A stretch of 64,000 bases of DNA, from NCBI RefSeq assembly GCF_039729015.1, contig NZ_CP155792.1, positions 2,256,001 to 2,320,000 on the forward strand, given 5' to 3'. A program made the translations under genes and the position numbers. Positions 48,513-56,914 of this stretch are shown here, piece by piece; the stretch's first letter is position 1; every line of letters begins with the position of its first letter. A model generated the notes under the pieces. The model was not told the origin of the DNA, did no database searches, and saw nothing but the letters and a program-made list of their open reading frames with translations. The DNA comes from Blastococcus sp. HT6-30 (lineage in GTDB: Bacteria > Actinomycetota > Actinomycetes > Mycobacteriales > Geodermatophilaceae).

Positions 48513-49192
48513 TGCGCGTCGCGATCGTCGGGGCCGGCGCGGTCGGCCGCTCCATCGCCGGGGAGCTGCTGGAGAACGGCCACACCGTCATGCTCATCGA
48601 GAAGGACGGCCGCAAGGTGCGCACCCGCTCGGTGCCCGGTGCCGAGTGGGTGCAGGCCGACGCCTGCGAGGTCTCCTCCCTCGAGGAGGCCCAGCTGGCC
48701 ACCTGCGACGTCGTCGTCGCCGCGACCGGTGACGACAAGGCCAACCTCGTGGTGTCGCTGCTGGCCAAGACGGAGTTCGCCGTCAACCGCGTGGTGGCCC
48801 GCGTCAAGGACCCGCGCAACGAGTGGCTCTACACCGAGGCCTGGGGGGTCGACGTCGCCGTCTCCACCCCACGGGTGCTCGCCGCGCTCGTCGAGGAGGC
48901 GGTGACCGTCGGCGACGTCGTCCGGCTCATGACCTTCCGCAAGGGCGCGGCCAACCTGGTCGAGATCACCCTCGGCGACGACACCCCGTGGGTGGGGCGC
49001 GCGTTGCGGGAAGTGCCACTCCCCCGCGAGACCGTGCTGACCACGATCCTGCGGGGCGACCGGGTCGTGACCCCGTCGCCGGACGAGCCGCTCGAGTCCG
49101 GCGACGAACTGCTCTTCGTGTCGCACGGCGACACCGAGGAGGAGCTCCAGTACGTCTTCGCCCCCGGGGGGCCCGGCCGCACCGACGGCTGA
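48512..49192 (+). CDS. TrkA family K+ uptake regulator (CeoC-like)
   Basis: A 226-residue second RCK protein, VAIVGAGAVGRSIAGELLE and LIEKD at the N-terminus, RCK_C in the last ~85 residues. It probably forms a hetero- or homo-oligomeric ring with the first. No TrkH/KtrB pore gene is in view; the divergent KimA-type transporter is the only K+ carrier here. Start ATG overlaps the previous stop by one base. Confidence 0.92.
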   Translation: MRVAIVGAGAVGRSIAGELLENGHTVMLIEKDGRKVRTRSVPGAEWVQADACEVSSLEEAQLATCDVVVAATGDDKANLVVSLLAKTEFAVNRVVARVKDPRNEWLYTEAWGVDVAVSTPRVLAALVEEAVTVGDVVRLMTFRKGAANLVEITLGDDTPWVGRALREVPLPRETVLTTILRGDRVVTPSPDEPLESGDELLFVSHGDTEEELQYVFAPGGPGRTDG

Positions 49193-49197
49193 ACGGC

Positions 49198-49244
49198 CCC
49201 GTCCGGAGGCTCGCCCCGAGCGCGCGAGGGGTGAGGAGGACGGG
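49198..49244. terminator. Bidirectional hairpin between trkA pair and DUF3159 gene
   Basis: CCCGTCC/GGACGGG outer stem and CTCGCCCC/GGGGTGAG inner stem (one G-T). Together with the adjoining GGATCCTTTCTCA it resembles the palindromic repeat family but with a different core. Confidence 0.65.
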
Positions 49245-49252
49245 ATCCTTTC

Positions 49253-50056
49253 TCAGGCGGCCGGCGGAGCCGGCGCCCGGTGGCGGTGCAGCCGTGACAC
49301 GACCCAGAGGGTCACGAGGAGCGCGACGGCGGTCACCGGCAGGCCGAGCGCGACGGACGCCACGCCGAGCAGGTCCTCCTCGTCGGCGAGGTACAGCGGG
49401 CCCTGCACCGCGACCCGCAGCAGGAAGGTGCCGGCCCAGAGCACGGTGAGCCAGGAGTACGCCCGGAGCATCCGCCGGTCCTCCCGCCAGTGCAGCTGGG
49501 GTGCCGACCCGGCCGTCGGCGTCGCGCCGGCCGGGTCGCCCACCGGCCTGGAAGCCGGTGCCGCTCCCCCGCGCAACCCCGGGATGGCGCCGGAGGAGAG
49601 GCTGCCGAGGTGGCTGGGTGCTAGGAACTCGGCGGCGACACCGACCAGGGGCCAGCGGACCAGCACCGAACCGAGGAGCACCACGCCGATGACGGCGTTG
49701 CGGATGATGCCCGGCGCGTAGAAGTTGCGGGCCTCGCCGGACACCGCGGCGATGGCCACCGCGACGGCCACGCCGAACAGACCACTGACCGCCTGCTGGG
49801 TGCTCTCGCGGCGGAACAGCCGCAGGACGAAGACGGCGACCGCTGCCGCGACCGCCGCCCAGATCCCGGTGCGCAGCCCGGCGACGCCGTTGGCCACCAC
49901 GAAGGCGACCGTGGGCAGCGTCGCGTCGAGCATGCCGCGCCAGCCGCCGAGCTGCGCCAGCAGCGTCTCCCGGTCGAACAGCGACGCGGGGGCGTCCGTG
50001 TCGGCCCCGGCCGGGCGCTCCTGCCCACCGTCGGCCGGCGGACCCGCTGCGGTCAC
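49253..50056 (-). CDS. DUF3159 family membrane protein
   Basis: A 267-residue integral membrane protein. A soluble N-terminus ending in LGGWRGMLDATLPTVAFVVAN leads into about six hydrophobic segments. The family and its place beside the trkA pair are conserved in actinomycetes (Rv2693c from memory). GTG start with AGGGGGA upstream. Function unknown. Confidence 0.88.
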   Translation of the reverse strand: MTAAGPPADGGQERPAGADTDAPASLFDRETLLAQLGGWRGMLDATLPTVAFVVANGVAGLRTGIWAAVAAAVAVFVLRLFRRESTQQAVSGLFGVAVAVAIAAVSGEARNFYAPGIIRNAVIGVVLLGSVLVRWPLVGVAAEFLAPSHLGSLSSGAIPGLRGGAAPASRPVGDPAGATPTAGSAPQLHWREDRRMLRAYSWLTVLWAGTFLLRVAVQGPLYLADEEDLLGVASVALGLPVTAVALLVTLWVVSRLHRHRAPAPPAA

Positions 50057-50114
50057 CCTCGTCCCCCTGTTCGCTGACCTGGCGTGCGGAACGCGGGCGG
50101 CTGCCCGCCGCCGG

Positions 50115-50492
50115 TCAGCCGGCGCTCAGCTCGTACCAGGGGTTGTAGATGACCTGGCGGCCGTCGAAGGCGGCGAACCGGCCGCGGGCGGTCAGCGAGC
50201 GGCCGGGCTCGATGCCCGCGATGCGCCGCCGTCCCAGCCAGACCAGCGTCACCGAACCCGAGCCGTCGAAGAGCTCGGCCTCCAGCGTCGGCACGGTCTC
50301 GCGAGGCGTGTAGACGACCGACTTCAGGCGCCCGGTCACCGTGACCACCGCCCCCTTGCGGCAGGAGCTGACCGGCTCGCAACCGGCGCTGGCAGTCCCG
50401 GCGCGCAGTTCCTGGGCGTCGATGGTGTGGTCGTCGGCGGTGAGTCGCTGCAACGTGCGCGACCACCAGCCCGCCGGTCGGGTCTCCGTCAC
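50115..50492 (-). CDS. OB-fold nucleic acid-binding protein
   Basis: A 125-residue protein with a single OB-fold: VTVTGRLKSVVYTP, LEAELFDGSGSVTLVWLGRR and LTARGRFAAFDGRQVIYNPWYEL are classic OB strands (tRNA_anti type). It lacks a partner catalytic domain. Start GTG at 50492 follows TACGCT by exactly 6 nt. Corresponds to Rv2694c by position (recollection). It probably binds single-stranded nucleic acid; the target is unknown. Confidence 0.85.
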   Translation of the reverse strand: MTETRPAGWWSRTLQRLTADDHTIDAQELRAGTASAGCEPVSSCRKGAVVTVTGRLKSVVYTPRETVPTLEAELFDGSGSVTLVWLGRRRIAGIEPGRSLTARGRFAAFDGRQVIYNPWYELSAG

Positions 50493-50498
50493 GGAACC

Positions 50499-50504
50499 AG
50501 CGTA
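50499..50504 (-). promoter_or_regulatory. Predicted -10 box of leaderless OB-fold gene
   Basis: Minus-strand TACGCT followed by 6 nt and the GTG at 50492. Confidence 0.55.
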
Positions 50505-50557
50505 GTGCGGGCGGCAGGGCACGGGGGCGCGCACGGGTGTTCCCTCCGTCGCGTCGG

Positions 50558-51283
50558 TCAGGCCGCCCCGCCGGCGGACCCGCCGGTGGGTGGCTGCTGG
50601 CCCTGGGCCGCCGCCTGCTGCGCGGCCAGCTGCGCCGCGGCCTGCGGGGGCAGGGCGAGCGGCAGCGGCTCGCGCACCGGCATGGGCTCGCTGCCCCGGA
50701 CGACGACGATGCCGCGGAACGCCGTCTCCAGCGCCCGGGCCTCCGCCTCGGCACCGGCGGCCGCCGATCCGCTGAGCAGCCCGCGCAGGAACCACCGCGG
50801 GCCGTCGACGCCGAGGAACCGGGCCGGCCGCCGCACCGGCGGCTGGGCCGGCTGACCCGGCCGGGCCGGGGGCGCGCTGACGACCGTGCCGCTCAGCTCG
50901 ATGCCGAACGGCCCCTCGACCTCGCGCAGGGACGCGCCCTGACCGGAGGCGGTCCGCGCCAGCTCGACGCGGACGTCGTCCCAGATGCCGGCCGCGCGGG
51001 GCGCGGCGAACGCGGCGACCTGGAGCAGCGAACCGCCGTGCCGCAGGGTTGCGGCGATCACCTTCTGCTGCTGGTTGAGCTCCACCCGCAGGTCCATGCC
51101 GGGGAGCGCCGGGAGCCGGATCGCCCCCAGGTCGATGCGGGCCAGCCCGTCGTCGGGGGCGTCGGCCTCGTCCCAGGGCCCGGTGGTCTCCTCGACGTCC
51201 CGGATCCGCTGCTGCGGTTCCGGGGGCACGCCCCGCTCGCGCAGGCTGCGGTCGATGCGATTGCGCCGCCGTCCGAACGGCAT
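50558..51283 (-). CDS. DUF3710 family protein
   Basis: A 241-residue actinobacterial protein of unknown function. The start MPFGRRRNR and IDLGAIRLPALPGMDLRVEL, FLGVDGPRWFLRGLLSG are typical. The C-terminus is Ala/Gln-rich and disordered. It begins 1 nt after dut ends, so it is in one operon with dut. Confidence 0.87.
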   Translation of the reverse strand: MPFGRRRNRIDRSLRERGVPPEPQQRIRDVEETTGPWDEADAPDDGLARIDLGAIRLPALPGMDLRVELNQQQKVIAATLRHGGSLLQVAAFAAPRAAGIWDDVRVELARTASGQGASLREVEGPFGIELSGTVVSAPPARPGQPAQPPVRRPARFLGVDGPRWFLRGLLSGSAAAGAEAEARALETAFRGIVVVRGSEPMPVREPLPLALPPQAAAQLAAQQAAAQGQQPPTGGSAGGAA

Positions 51284-51284
51284 G

Positions 51285-51791
51285 TCAGTTCCGCCCCTCG
51301 AGTGCTGATGTGCCGGAGGACCCGGGCGCCGCGGACCCGTGCCCGCCGGTGGAGCCGTGCCCGCCCTCGCCGCGGGCGCTGGCGGGGAGCGCGGGCACCG
51401 GCACGAACCGTGCCCGGACCACCGGCTGCACCACCAGCTGCGCGATGCGGTCCCCGCGGGCGAGCCGCAGCGGCGCCGCCGGGTCCAGGTTGATGAGGTT
51501 GACCATGATCTCGCCCCGGTACCCCGCGTCGATGGTCCCGGGGGCGTTCACCATGCTCAGCCCGAGCCGGTGCGCCAACCCCGAACGTGGGTGCACGAAG
51601 CCGGCGTAGCCCTCCGGGATCGCGACCGCGACCCCGGTGCCCACGAGCCGTCGCTCGAAGGGGGCCAGCTCGACGTCCTCGGAGACCGTGAGGTCGGCCC
51701 CGGCGTCCCCGGGCAGCGCGTAGCGCGGCACCGCGCCGTCGGGCGCGGTCAGCAGGACGGGCACGTCCAGCTCGGCGGAGGGTTCGGGCAC
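51285..51791 (-). CDS. dut: dUTP diphosphatase
   Basis: A 168-residue trimeric dUTPase that hydrolyses dUTP to dUMP and keeps uracil out of DNA. Motifs in order: PGDAGADL (1), HPRSGLA (2), [12 protein letters not shown] (3), [10 protein letters not shown] (4); the fifth (normally RGxxGFGSTG) is [14 protein letters not shown], altered but recognisable. TAGGGT lies 7 nt before the GTG, so the transcript is probably leaderless. The promoter abuts a copy of the dispersed palindromic repeat. Confidence 0.95.
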   Translation of the reverse strand: MPEPSAELDVPVLLTAPDGAVPRYALPGDAGADLTVSEDVELAPFERRLVGTGVAVAIPEGYAGFVHPRSGLAHRLGLSMVNAPGTIDAGYRGEIMVNLINLDPAAPLRLARGDRIAQLVVQPVVRARFVPVPALPASARGEGGHGSTGGHGSAAPGSSGTSALEGRN

Positions 51792-51798
51792 GCCGGCG

Positions 51799-51804
51799 AC
51801 CCTA
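51799..51804 (-). promoter_or_regulatory. Predicted -10 box of leaderless dut
   Basis: Minus-strand TAGGGT (within TATAGGGT) followed by 7 nt and the GTG at 51791. Confidence 0.6.
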
Positions 51805-51862
51805 TAAGGACCTCCCTGCCCCCCACCCCTGCACGTTCGGGGCGGGGCCCGCAGGGAGGCCT
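51802..51862 (+). repeat. Dispersed palindromic repeat, copy 3 (diverged core)
   Basis: AAGGACCTCCCTGCCCCCCA, then CCCCTGCACGTTCGGGGCGG and GGCCCGCAGGGAGG. Outer arms CCTCCCTGC/GCAGGGAGG pair perfectly; the inner core has diverged. Orientation is opposite to copies 4 and 5. Confidence 0.65.
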
Positions 51863-51874
51863 CGGGCCGGCCGG

Positions 51875-52747
51875 CTACGCGGGCGGACGGCGCAGGTCGC
51901 CGAGGACCCGGCGGGCCAGGGTCTCGGTCGCCCGGCGGTTGACCCGCCCGGCGAGCGCCGCGCCGACCAGGAAGGGCGCCGCCGAGGGCACCGCGCCGGC
52001 CAGCCGCCGCGTCATCCGCCGCCGGAGGGCGCGCAGCCCCGCGGTGCCCAGCAGGGAGCCCAGGTCGGCCGCGCCGGGGCCGGTGACGGCGCGCTGGTCG
52101 GACCAGCTGCGGAGGTAGGCGTGGGCCCGCTCGGCAGCGTCACCGGGCGCCGGCCGCCCGTGGAGTTCGTGCAGCTCACCGATGAGCACCACCTCGACGG
52201 CGGCGACGAGGACCGTCTCCGCGCCCAGCTCCAGCGGGACGGCCAGCAGGGACGGCGGCGCGAACCAGTGCGCGGCCGACAGCCCGCCGGTGGCCGCACC
52301 GATCGCCGACGTCATGCGAGCCGTGCGCTGGACGAGGGCCTCGGCGATCTCCGTGTCCGACGCCCCGGGGTGGGCAGCCCGCAGGCGCGCGCGGTCCCGG
52401 ATCGGCAGCCGGGGCACCGCCGCGGCCAGCAGGTCGCCGAGCAGGGCGCCGGGGTTGCGGGCGTCGCCGGGGACCGCGTGGCCGCCGGTGGACGTGCCCG
52501 CCGCGGGGCGGGGGGCCGACGGGCCGGTGCTGCCGCCGCCGAAGGCGCCGGCCACGGCACCCAGGACGTCCCGCAGGCCGCCGACCGGGGACCGGTCGGA
52601 CCCGGTGAGCCCGGCGACCGCTTCGGCGACGGCGCGGCCGGCGCGGGCCAGCGGCCCCTCCTCCGCCGGCGGCGCCCCGGCCGGTGCGGGCACCGGGCGC
52701 GGGGGCGGGACGTCACGTGGCGTGCCGGTGCGCGACCCCTCGGTCAT
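51875..52747 (-). CDS. Hypothetical protein, alpha-helical, possibly membrane-associated
   Basis: A 290-residue protein. The first ~95 residues are Pro/Ala/Gly-rich and probably disordered. The second part has amphipathic or weakly hydrophobic helices ([54 protein letters not shown]). AGGAGGG before ATG is a strong SD. I do not recognise the family. It lies between dut and DUF4193, a spot that in M. tuberculosis holds a different gene (Rv2698), and is bracketed by repeat copies in inverted orientation. Confidence 0.7.
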   Translation of the reverse strand: MTEGSRTGTPRDVPPPRPVPAPAGAPPAEEGPLARAGRAVAEAVAGLTGSDRSPVGGLRDVLGAVAGAFGGGSTGPSAPRPAAGTSTGGHAVPGDARNPGALLGDLLAAAVPRLPIRDRARLRAAHPGASDTEIAEALVQRTARMTSAIGAATGGLSAAHWFAPPSLLAVPLELGAETVLVAAVEVVLIGELHELHGRPAPGDAAERAHAYLRSWSDQRAVTGPGAADLGSLLGTAGLRALRRRMTRRLAGAVPSAAPFLVGAALAGRVNRRATETLARRVLGDLRRPPA

Positions 52748-52766
52748 CGGTCGTCCCTCCTGTGGT

Positions 52767-52810
52767 GGCCCCCTGCGAGGTCCCGCCGCGAGCCCGCGAG
52801 CGGCGGGGCC
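52767..52810 (-). repeat. Dispersed palindromic repeat, copy 4
   Basis: On the minus strand GGCCCCGCCGCTCGCGGGCT, CGCGGCGGGACCTCGCAGGG, GGCC. Tandem with copy 5. Confidence 0.75.
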
Positions 52811-52813
52811 GGT

Positions 52814-52868
52814 GGCCCCCCTGCAGGGTCCCGCCGCGAGCCTGCGAGCGGTGGGGGCAGGGGGGGCC
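52814..52868 (-). repeat. Dispersed palindromic repeat, copy 5
   Basis: On the minus strand, 4 nt after the DUF4193 stop: GGCCCCCCCTGCCCCCACCG, CTCGCAGGCTCGCGGCGGGA, CCCTGCAGGGGGGCC. The best-preserved copy. Confidence 0.8.
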
Positions 52869-52872
52869 TCTC

Positions 52873-53172
52873 TCAGGCGCAGTCGCGGCAGAACACCTGG
52901 TCACCGCGGGTGGCGGCCAGGCGGCTGCGGTGCTGCACCAGGAAGCAGCGCGAGCAGGTGAACTCGTCCTCCTGCTTGGGCAGGACGCGAACCGTGAGCT
53001 CCTCGTTCGAGAGGTCGGCGCCGGGGAGCTCGAGGTTCTCGTTGAAGTCGGTCTCGTCGACGTCGACCGACGAGGACTGCGCCTCGGCCCGCCGCGCCTT
53101 GAGCTCCTCGAGCGAGTCCTCGCCGAGCTCGTCGGTCTCGTTGCGGCGCGGGGCGTCGTAGTCGGTGGCCAT
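52873..53172 (-). CDS. DUF4193 family protein
   Basis: A 99-residue acidic actinobacterial protein (MATDYDAPRRNETDELGE start). The C-terminus has a treble-clef-like CSRC...CRDC pair (FTCSRCFLVQHRSRL and VFCRDCA), so it likely binds zinc. GGAGGAGG before the ATG is a very strong SD, suggesting high expression. Rv2699c counterpart by position (recollection). Function unknown. Confidence 0.9.
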   Translation of the reverse strand: MATDYDAPRRNETDELGEDSLEELKARRAEAQSSSVDVDETDFNENLELPGADLSNEELTVRVLPKQEDEFTCSRCFLVQHRSRLAATRGDQVFCRDCA

Positions 53173-53444
53173 GGGGTGTGCCCCTCCTCCGGGGTTGTCG
53201 CGGGCGTCGTGCCCGCTCGTCTGACGCGGCGCGGGGTACGTCGTCGTCCTGGCCGGTCGCCGGTGGGCGACCGGTGGGTCCGTGTGGGGGCAGCCCGCTG
53301 GCGCGGCGCCCGTCCACGCTGCCGGCTCCTCCTCACGTCGGGGCCGGCAGCCCGCCAACGCCGCACGGCCCCGATTTGTGCCCGCCTCCGCAGAGGTGAC
53401 ACATCGGGCCGGGAACGGGCGGGCGGCTGCGGAGCGCCAGAGGT

Positions 53445-53450
53445 TACCCT
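53445..53450 (+). promoter_or_regulatory. Predicted -10 box of leaderless phosphotransferase gene
   Basis: TACCCT followed by 6 nt and the GTG at 53457. Confidence 0.55.
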
Positions 53451-53456
53451 GCGCCG

Positions 53457-54503
53457 GTGTCGACTTCCCCGGGTGCTGATCCAGCCGTCGTAGGGCCCTA
53501 CCTGGCCACCGCGCTCGAGGACGAGCGATGGCGATCGGTGCGGATCGAGCTGATCGCGGCAGGGATGTCCAACCTCACCTACGTGGTGACCCCGGAGGGC
53601 GGCCCGGCCGACGCCGCGGTCATCCTCCGGCGGCCTCCGACGGGTGCGGTGCTGGCCACCGCGCACGACATGGCCCGCGAGCACCGGGTGATCTCCGCGC
53701 TGGGGCCGACGCCCGTGCCGGTGCCCCGCACGCTGCACCTGTGCACCGACACCGAGGTGCTCGGTGCGCCCTTCTACGTGATGGAGCGGGTCGTGGGCGT
53801 GCACGTCACCCGCGAGATGCCTGCGGGCTACGCCGACGCCCCTGAGCAGCGTCGGGCGATCGGCGACGCCCTGGTGGACACCCTCGGGGCGCTGCACGGC
53901 GTCGACCCCGCGGCCGTGGGGCTGGCGGACTTCGGCCGCCCGGAGGGCTTCCTCGCCCGGCAGGTGCGCCGCTGGACGACGCAGTGGGAGGCCACCCGCG
54001 ACCGCGACCGGCCGGACCTGGACGCGCTGGCCGCACGCCTGGCCGAGACGGTGCCGGACACCCAGCGGCCCGGGATCACCCACGGCGACTACCGCCTGGA
54101 CAACTGCCTGCTCGACCCGGACACCCCGGGTCGGATCGCCGCGGTCCTGGACTGGGAGATGTCCACGCTCGGCGACCCGCTCACCGACCTCGGGATGATG
54201 CTCGTCTACTGGCCGGAGGCCGGCGAGGACCGCCCGTCCACGCAGAGCCCGGTCACCGCGCTGCCCGGTTTCCCGACGCGCCGCGAGGTCGCCGAGCGGT
54301 ATGCGACCGTCACCGGCACCGACCTGTCGGAGCTGAACTGGTACCTCGCTTTCGGGTTCTTCAAGTTCGCCGCGATCATCGCCGGCATCCTGGCCCGTTC
54401 CGCCGCCGGCGCGATGGCGGGCAAGGACACCAGCGGCTACGCCGAGCGGATCGGCCCCTGCGTGGAGCTGGGACGCGCCGCACTGGACGACGATGTGATC
54501 TAG
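53457..54503 (+). CDS. APH/ACAD10-like phosphotransferase family protein
   Basis: A 348-residue aminoglycoside-phosphotransferase/choline-kinase-fold protein. IAAGMSNLTYVV (nucleotide loop), VILRRPPTG (ATP lysine region replaced by RRP, as in ACAD10-like members), catalytic ITHGDYRLDNCLLD and metal-binding VLDWEMSTLGDPLTDLG. Members next to acyl-CoA dehydrogenases phosphorylate hydroxy-fatty acids or unknown small molecules. No such neighbour is here. It is inserted between DUF4193 and cei relative to mycobacterial order. Confidence 0.9.
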   Translation: MSTSPGADPAVVGPYLATALEDERWRSVRIELIAAGMSNLTYVVTPEGGPADAAVILRRPPTGAVLATAHDMAREHRVISALGPTPVPVPRTLHLCTDTEVLGAPFYVMERVVGVHVTREMPAGYADAPEQRRAIGDALVDTLGALHGVDPAAVGLADFGRPEGFLARQVRRWTTQWEATRDRDRPDLDALAARLAETVPDTQRPGITHGDYRLDNCLLDPDTPGRIAAVLDWEMSTLGDPLTDLGMMLVYWPEAGEDRPSTQSPVTALPGFPTRREVAERYATVTGTDLSELNWYLAFGFFKFAAIIAGILARSAAGAMAGKDTSGYAERIGPCVELGRAALDDDVI

Positions 54504-54620
54504 TCCGGTCCGCCGCCCCTAAGCTCAGACGACAGCTGTCCGCACCAGGACGCTGGCTCCGCCGGACCCATCGGGCCCGGTGGCGCCACGCCTGCCGGGT
54601 CCTCGCCGAGGAGCATCACC

Positions 54621-55166
54621 GTGACCGAGCGCACCGTCCGCCCTCCGGTGCGCCCGCGCAGTGGTCGTCGGCCGCTCCCGCCACTGATCTTTTTGCTCGT
54701 GCTCGCGCTGGCCGCCGGGGCGGTGTGGTGGACGGTCATCCGGCAGGACCGCGAGCGGCAGGCTGCGGAGGCGGCCGCCTGCTCGACGGCGGAGGCCGCG
54801 CCCCCGTCGCTGGATCCCGCCACCATCTCGGTGCGCGTGTTCAACTCCACCGACGAGGCGGGGCTCGCACAGAAGGTCGCCGACGACCTCGCGGCCCGCG
54901 GGTTCACCGTGAGCGAGATCGCCAACGACCCGACCAGCCGCGAGGTCGAGGGCGTCGGGGAGGTGCGGCACGGATCCCCCGGCCGGGACGCGGCCCGCTT
55001 CCTCGCCGTCCACATGCCCGGGGCCGGCGACTACCCCGACACCCGGGCCACCGCCGTGGTCGACCTGGTGCTGGGCCCGGAGTTCGTCTTCCCGGACAGC
55101 CTGGCGACCCCGGAGCAGGTGGCCGAGGCCCTCGCCGGCGCGGAGGACGCGGCCGCCGGCTGCTGA
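54621..55166 (+). CDS. cei: Envelope integrity protein Cei (LytR C-terminal domain)
   Basis: A 181-residue protein with one N-terminal membrane helix (LPPLIFLLVLALAAGAVWW, about residues 21-39) and an extracytoplasmic LytR_C domain (ISVRVFNSTDEAGLAQKVAD, GFTVSEIAND, IRxG replaced by EVRHGSPG). In mycobacteria Cei (Rv2700) maintains the cell envelope. GAGGAG before the GTG start. TAAGCT ~95 nt upstream is a possible -10. Convergent with suhB, 13 bp apart. Confidence 0.88.
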   Translation: MTERTVRPPVRPRSGRRPLPPLIFLLVLALAAGAVWWTVIRQDRERQAAEAAACSTAEAAPPSLDPATISVRVFNSTDEAGLAQKVADDLAARGFTVSEIANDPTSREVEGVGEVRHGSPGRDAARFLAVHMPGAGDYPDTRATAVVDLVLGPEFVFPDSLATPEQVAEALAGAEDAAAGC

Positions 55167-55179
55167 CCGCGCGACCGGC

Positions 55180-56010
55180 TCAGCGGTGCAGCTCGGCCAG
55201 CAGGGCGAGGAACGGCTCCGCGACCGACGGGGCGACGGCGACCACCATCGGCTCGCCGACCGGCGTGCCGGGCAGCCCGGTGACGACCGCACCGGCCTCC
55301 GCAGCCACCAGGACCCCGGCCGCGTGGTCCCACACGTTCAGGCCGAGCTCGTAGTACGCGTCGACGCGCCCGGCGGCCAGCGCGCACAGGTCGAAGGCGG
55401 CGCTGCCGGATCGCCGGATGTCGCGCACCCGCGGCAGCAGTCGGGCCACGACCGCGCCCTGGGCAACCCGCTGCTCCACCCGGTAGCCGAAGCCCGTCGC
55501 CACCAGCGTGCGGTCCAGCGACTCGGGGCGGTTGACCTCCAGCCGCCGCACCGGGCGCCCCGGCGCCTCCAGCCACGCCCCACCGCCGGTCGTCGCGGTG
55601 AACAGCTCCCCCGTCGCCACGACGAGCACCACACCGGCCCGCACGACGCCGTCGACCTCGGCGGCGATCGAGATCGCGTACGCGGGGACGTCGTAGAGGA
55701 AGTTCACGGTGCCGTCGATCGGGTCGACGATCCAGCGGACGCCGCTGGTGCCCTCGCGGGCGGCACCTTCCTCCCCCAGCACGCCGTCGTCGGGGCGGCT
55801 TCCCAGGAGGCGCCGGACCAGCAGCTCCTCGCTGGCCGCGTCCACCGCCGTCACGACGTCCACCGGGCTGGACTTGGTGCTGACGTGCTCGGCCGCCGTG
55901 TCCCGCCCACGGGCCACGAGGACAGCCGCCTCGCGGGCGGCCGCCACGGCGAGGGCGAGCAGCGCGGCGGGCTCGGGAGCGGGGGCTCCGCCGGTCCGGG
56001 GAGAGGCCAT
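55180..56010 (-). CDS. suhB: Inositol monophosphatase family protein SuhB
   Basis: A 276-residue IMPase. Metal-binding motifs: GEEG (residues ~75), WIVDPIDGTVNF and the C-terminal WDHAAGVLVAAEAGA. Dephosphorylates inositol-1-phosphate or related substrates. ATG at 56010 has AGGA 8 nt upstream; another ATG three codons earlier is possible. Divergent from ppgK. Rv2701c counterpart. Confidence 0.94.
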   Translation of the reverse strand: MASPRTGGAPAPEPAALLALAVAAAREAAVLVARGRDTAAEHVSTKSSPVDVVTAVDAASEELLVRRLLGSRPDDGVLGEEGAAREGTSGVRWIVDPIDGTVNFLYDVPAYAISIAAEVDGVVRAGVVLVVATGELFTATTGGGAWLEAPGRPVRRLEVNRPESLDRTLVATGFGYRVEQRVAQGAVVARLLPRVRDIRRSGSAAFDLCALAAGRVDAYYELGLNVWDHAAGVLVAAEAGAVVTGLPGTPVGEPMVVAVAPSVAEPFLALLAELHR

Positions 56011-56057
56011 GACCGGCATCCTGCCCCAGTGGTGCCCGGGCCGGTGGCGCCGCTCAC

Positions 56058-56063
56058 TAACCT
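56058..56063 (+). promoter_or_regulatory. Predicted -10 box of leaderless ppgK
   Basis: TAACCT followed by 6 nt and the GTG at 56070. Confidence 0.6.
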
Positions 56064-56069
56064 GTCGTC

Positions 56070-56813
56070 GTGCAGGGCTTCGGAGTGGACATCGGCGGCA
56101 GCGGCATCAAGGGGTGCCTGGTCGACCTGGACGAGGGGCGGCTCGTCGGCGAACGGCTGCGCATCGAGACGCCGCAGCCCTCGCTGCCCGAGCCGGTCTA
56201 CGACGTCGTGGCGCAGATCGTGGACGCCTTCGGCTGGACCGGCCGGGTGGGCGTCACGTTCCCGGGGGTGATGAAGTCCGGGGTGGCGCACACGGCGGCC
56301 AACGTGGATAAGAGCTGGATCGGCACCGACGTCGACGCCGGGCTCTCCCAGCGCATCCCCGGCTCGGTGGAGACGCTCAACGACGCCGACGCCGCCGGCA
56401 TCGCCGAGATGCGCTACGGCGCGGGCCGCGACCGCCGCGGCGTGGTGCTCATGCTCACGTTCGGCACCGGCATCGGCAGCGCCCTCTTCGTCGACGGGCA
56501 GCTGGTGCCGAACACCGAGTTCGGGCACATCCAGGTCGACGGCGAGGACGGCGAGCGGCGGGCCTCTGCGGCCGCGCGCGAGCGGGAGGAGCTCAGCTAC
56601 CCCGAGTGGGCGCAGCGGGTCGACCGCTATCTCGACGTCCTGGAAGCGGGCCTGTGGCCGGACCTGATCATCGTCGGCGGCGGGGTGAGCAAGAAGGCGC
56701 ACAAGTGGGTGCCGCTGCTGAGCACCCGCACCCCGGTGGTGCCCGCGGAGCTGCAGAACGACGCCGGCATCGTCGGGGCCGCGCTGGCCGCGGCCGAGCA
56801 CTTCGAGCCCTGA
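56070..56813 (+). CDS. ppgK: Polyphosphate glucokinase
   Basis: A 247-residue ROK-family kinase phosphorylating glucose with polyphosphate (and ATP). Phosphate-binding FGVDIGGSGIKGCLVDL is at the N-terminus; VGVTFPGVMKSG, NDADAAGIAE (catalytic Asp) and LTFGTGIGSALF follow, with GHIQVDGEDGE. Standard actinobacterial position just before the sigma gene. Two GC hairpins follow it. Confidence 0.96.
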   Translation: MQGFGVDIGGSGIKGCLVDLDEGRLVGERLRIETPQPSLPEPVYDVVAQIVDAFGWTGRVGVTFPGVMKSGVAHTAANVDKSWIGTDVDAGLSQRIPGSVETLNDADAAGIAEMRYGAGRDRRGVVLMLTFGTGIGSALFVDGQLVPNTEFGHIQVDGEDGERRASAAAREREELSYPEWAQRVDRYLDVLEAGLWPDLIIVGGGVSKKAHKWVPLLSTRTPVVPAELQNDAGIVGAALAAAEHFEP

Positions 56814-56835
56814 CCGGCCGGTATGCCTCACCTGC

Positions 56836-56875
56836 ACGGGGCGGCCCGTTCGCCCCGTCGGAGCGATGCGCTCCG
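56836..56875 (+). terminator. Double hairpin after ppgK
   Basis: ACGGGGCG/CGCCCCGT (56836-56843, 56851-56858) followed at once by CGGAGCG/CGCTCCG with a 3-nt loop (56859-56875). Confidence 0.7.
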
Positions 56876-56908
56876 ATCCGAGGCGCTGGTCTCGACCGGC
56901 GACGTCGT

Positions 56909-56914
56909 TACAAT
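56909..56914 (+). promoter_or_regulatory. -10 box of the sigma factor gene
   Basis: TACAAT, the closest match to the TATAAT consensus in the window, about 175 nt before the GTG of the sigma gene. The -35 at 17-nt spacing (CTGGTC) is weak. Confidence 0.6.

Noticed and set aside
53457-54503. Aminoglycoside resistance phosphotransferase
   Set aside because: Fits the ACAD10-like APH branch common in actinomycete metabolism; no resistance context.
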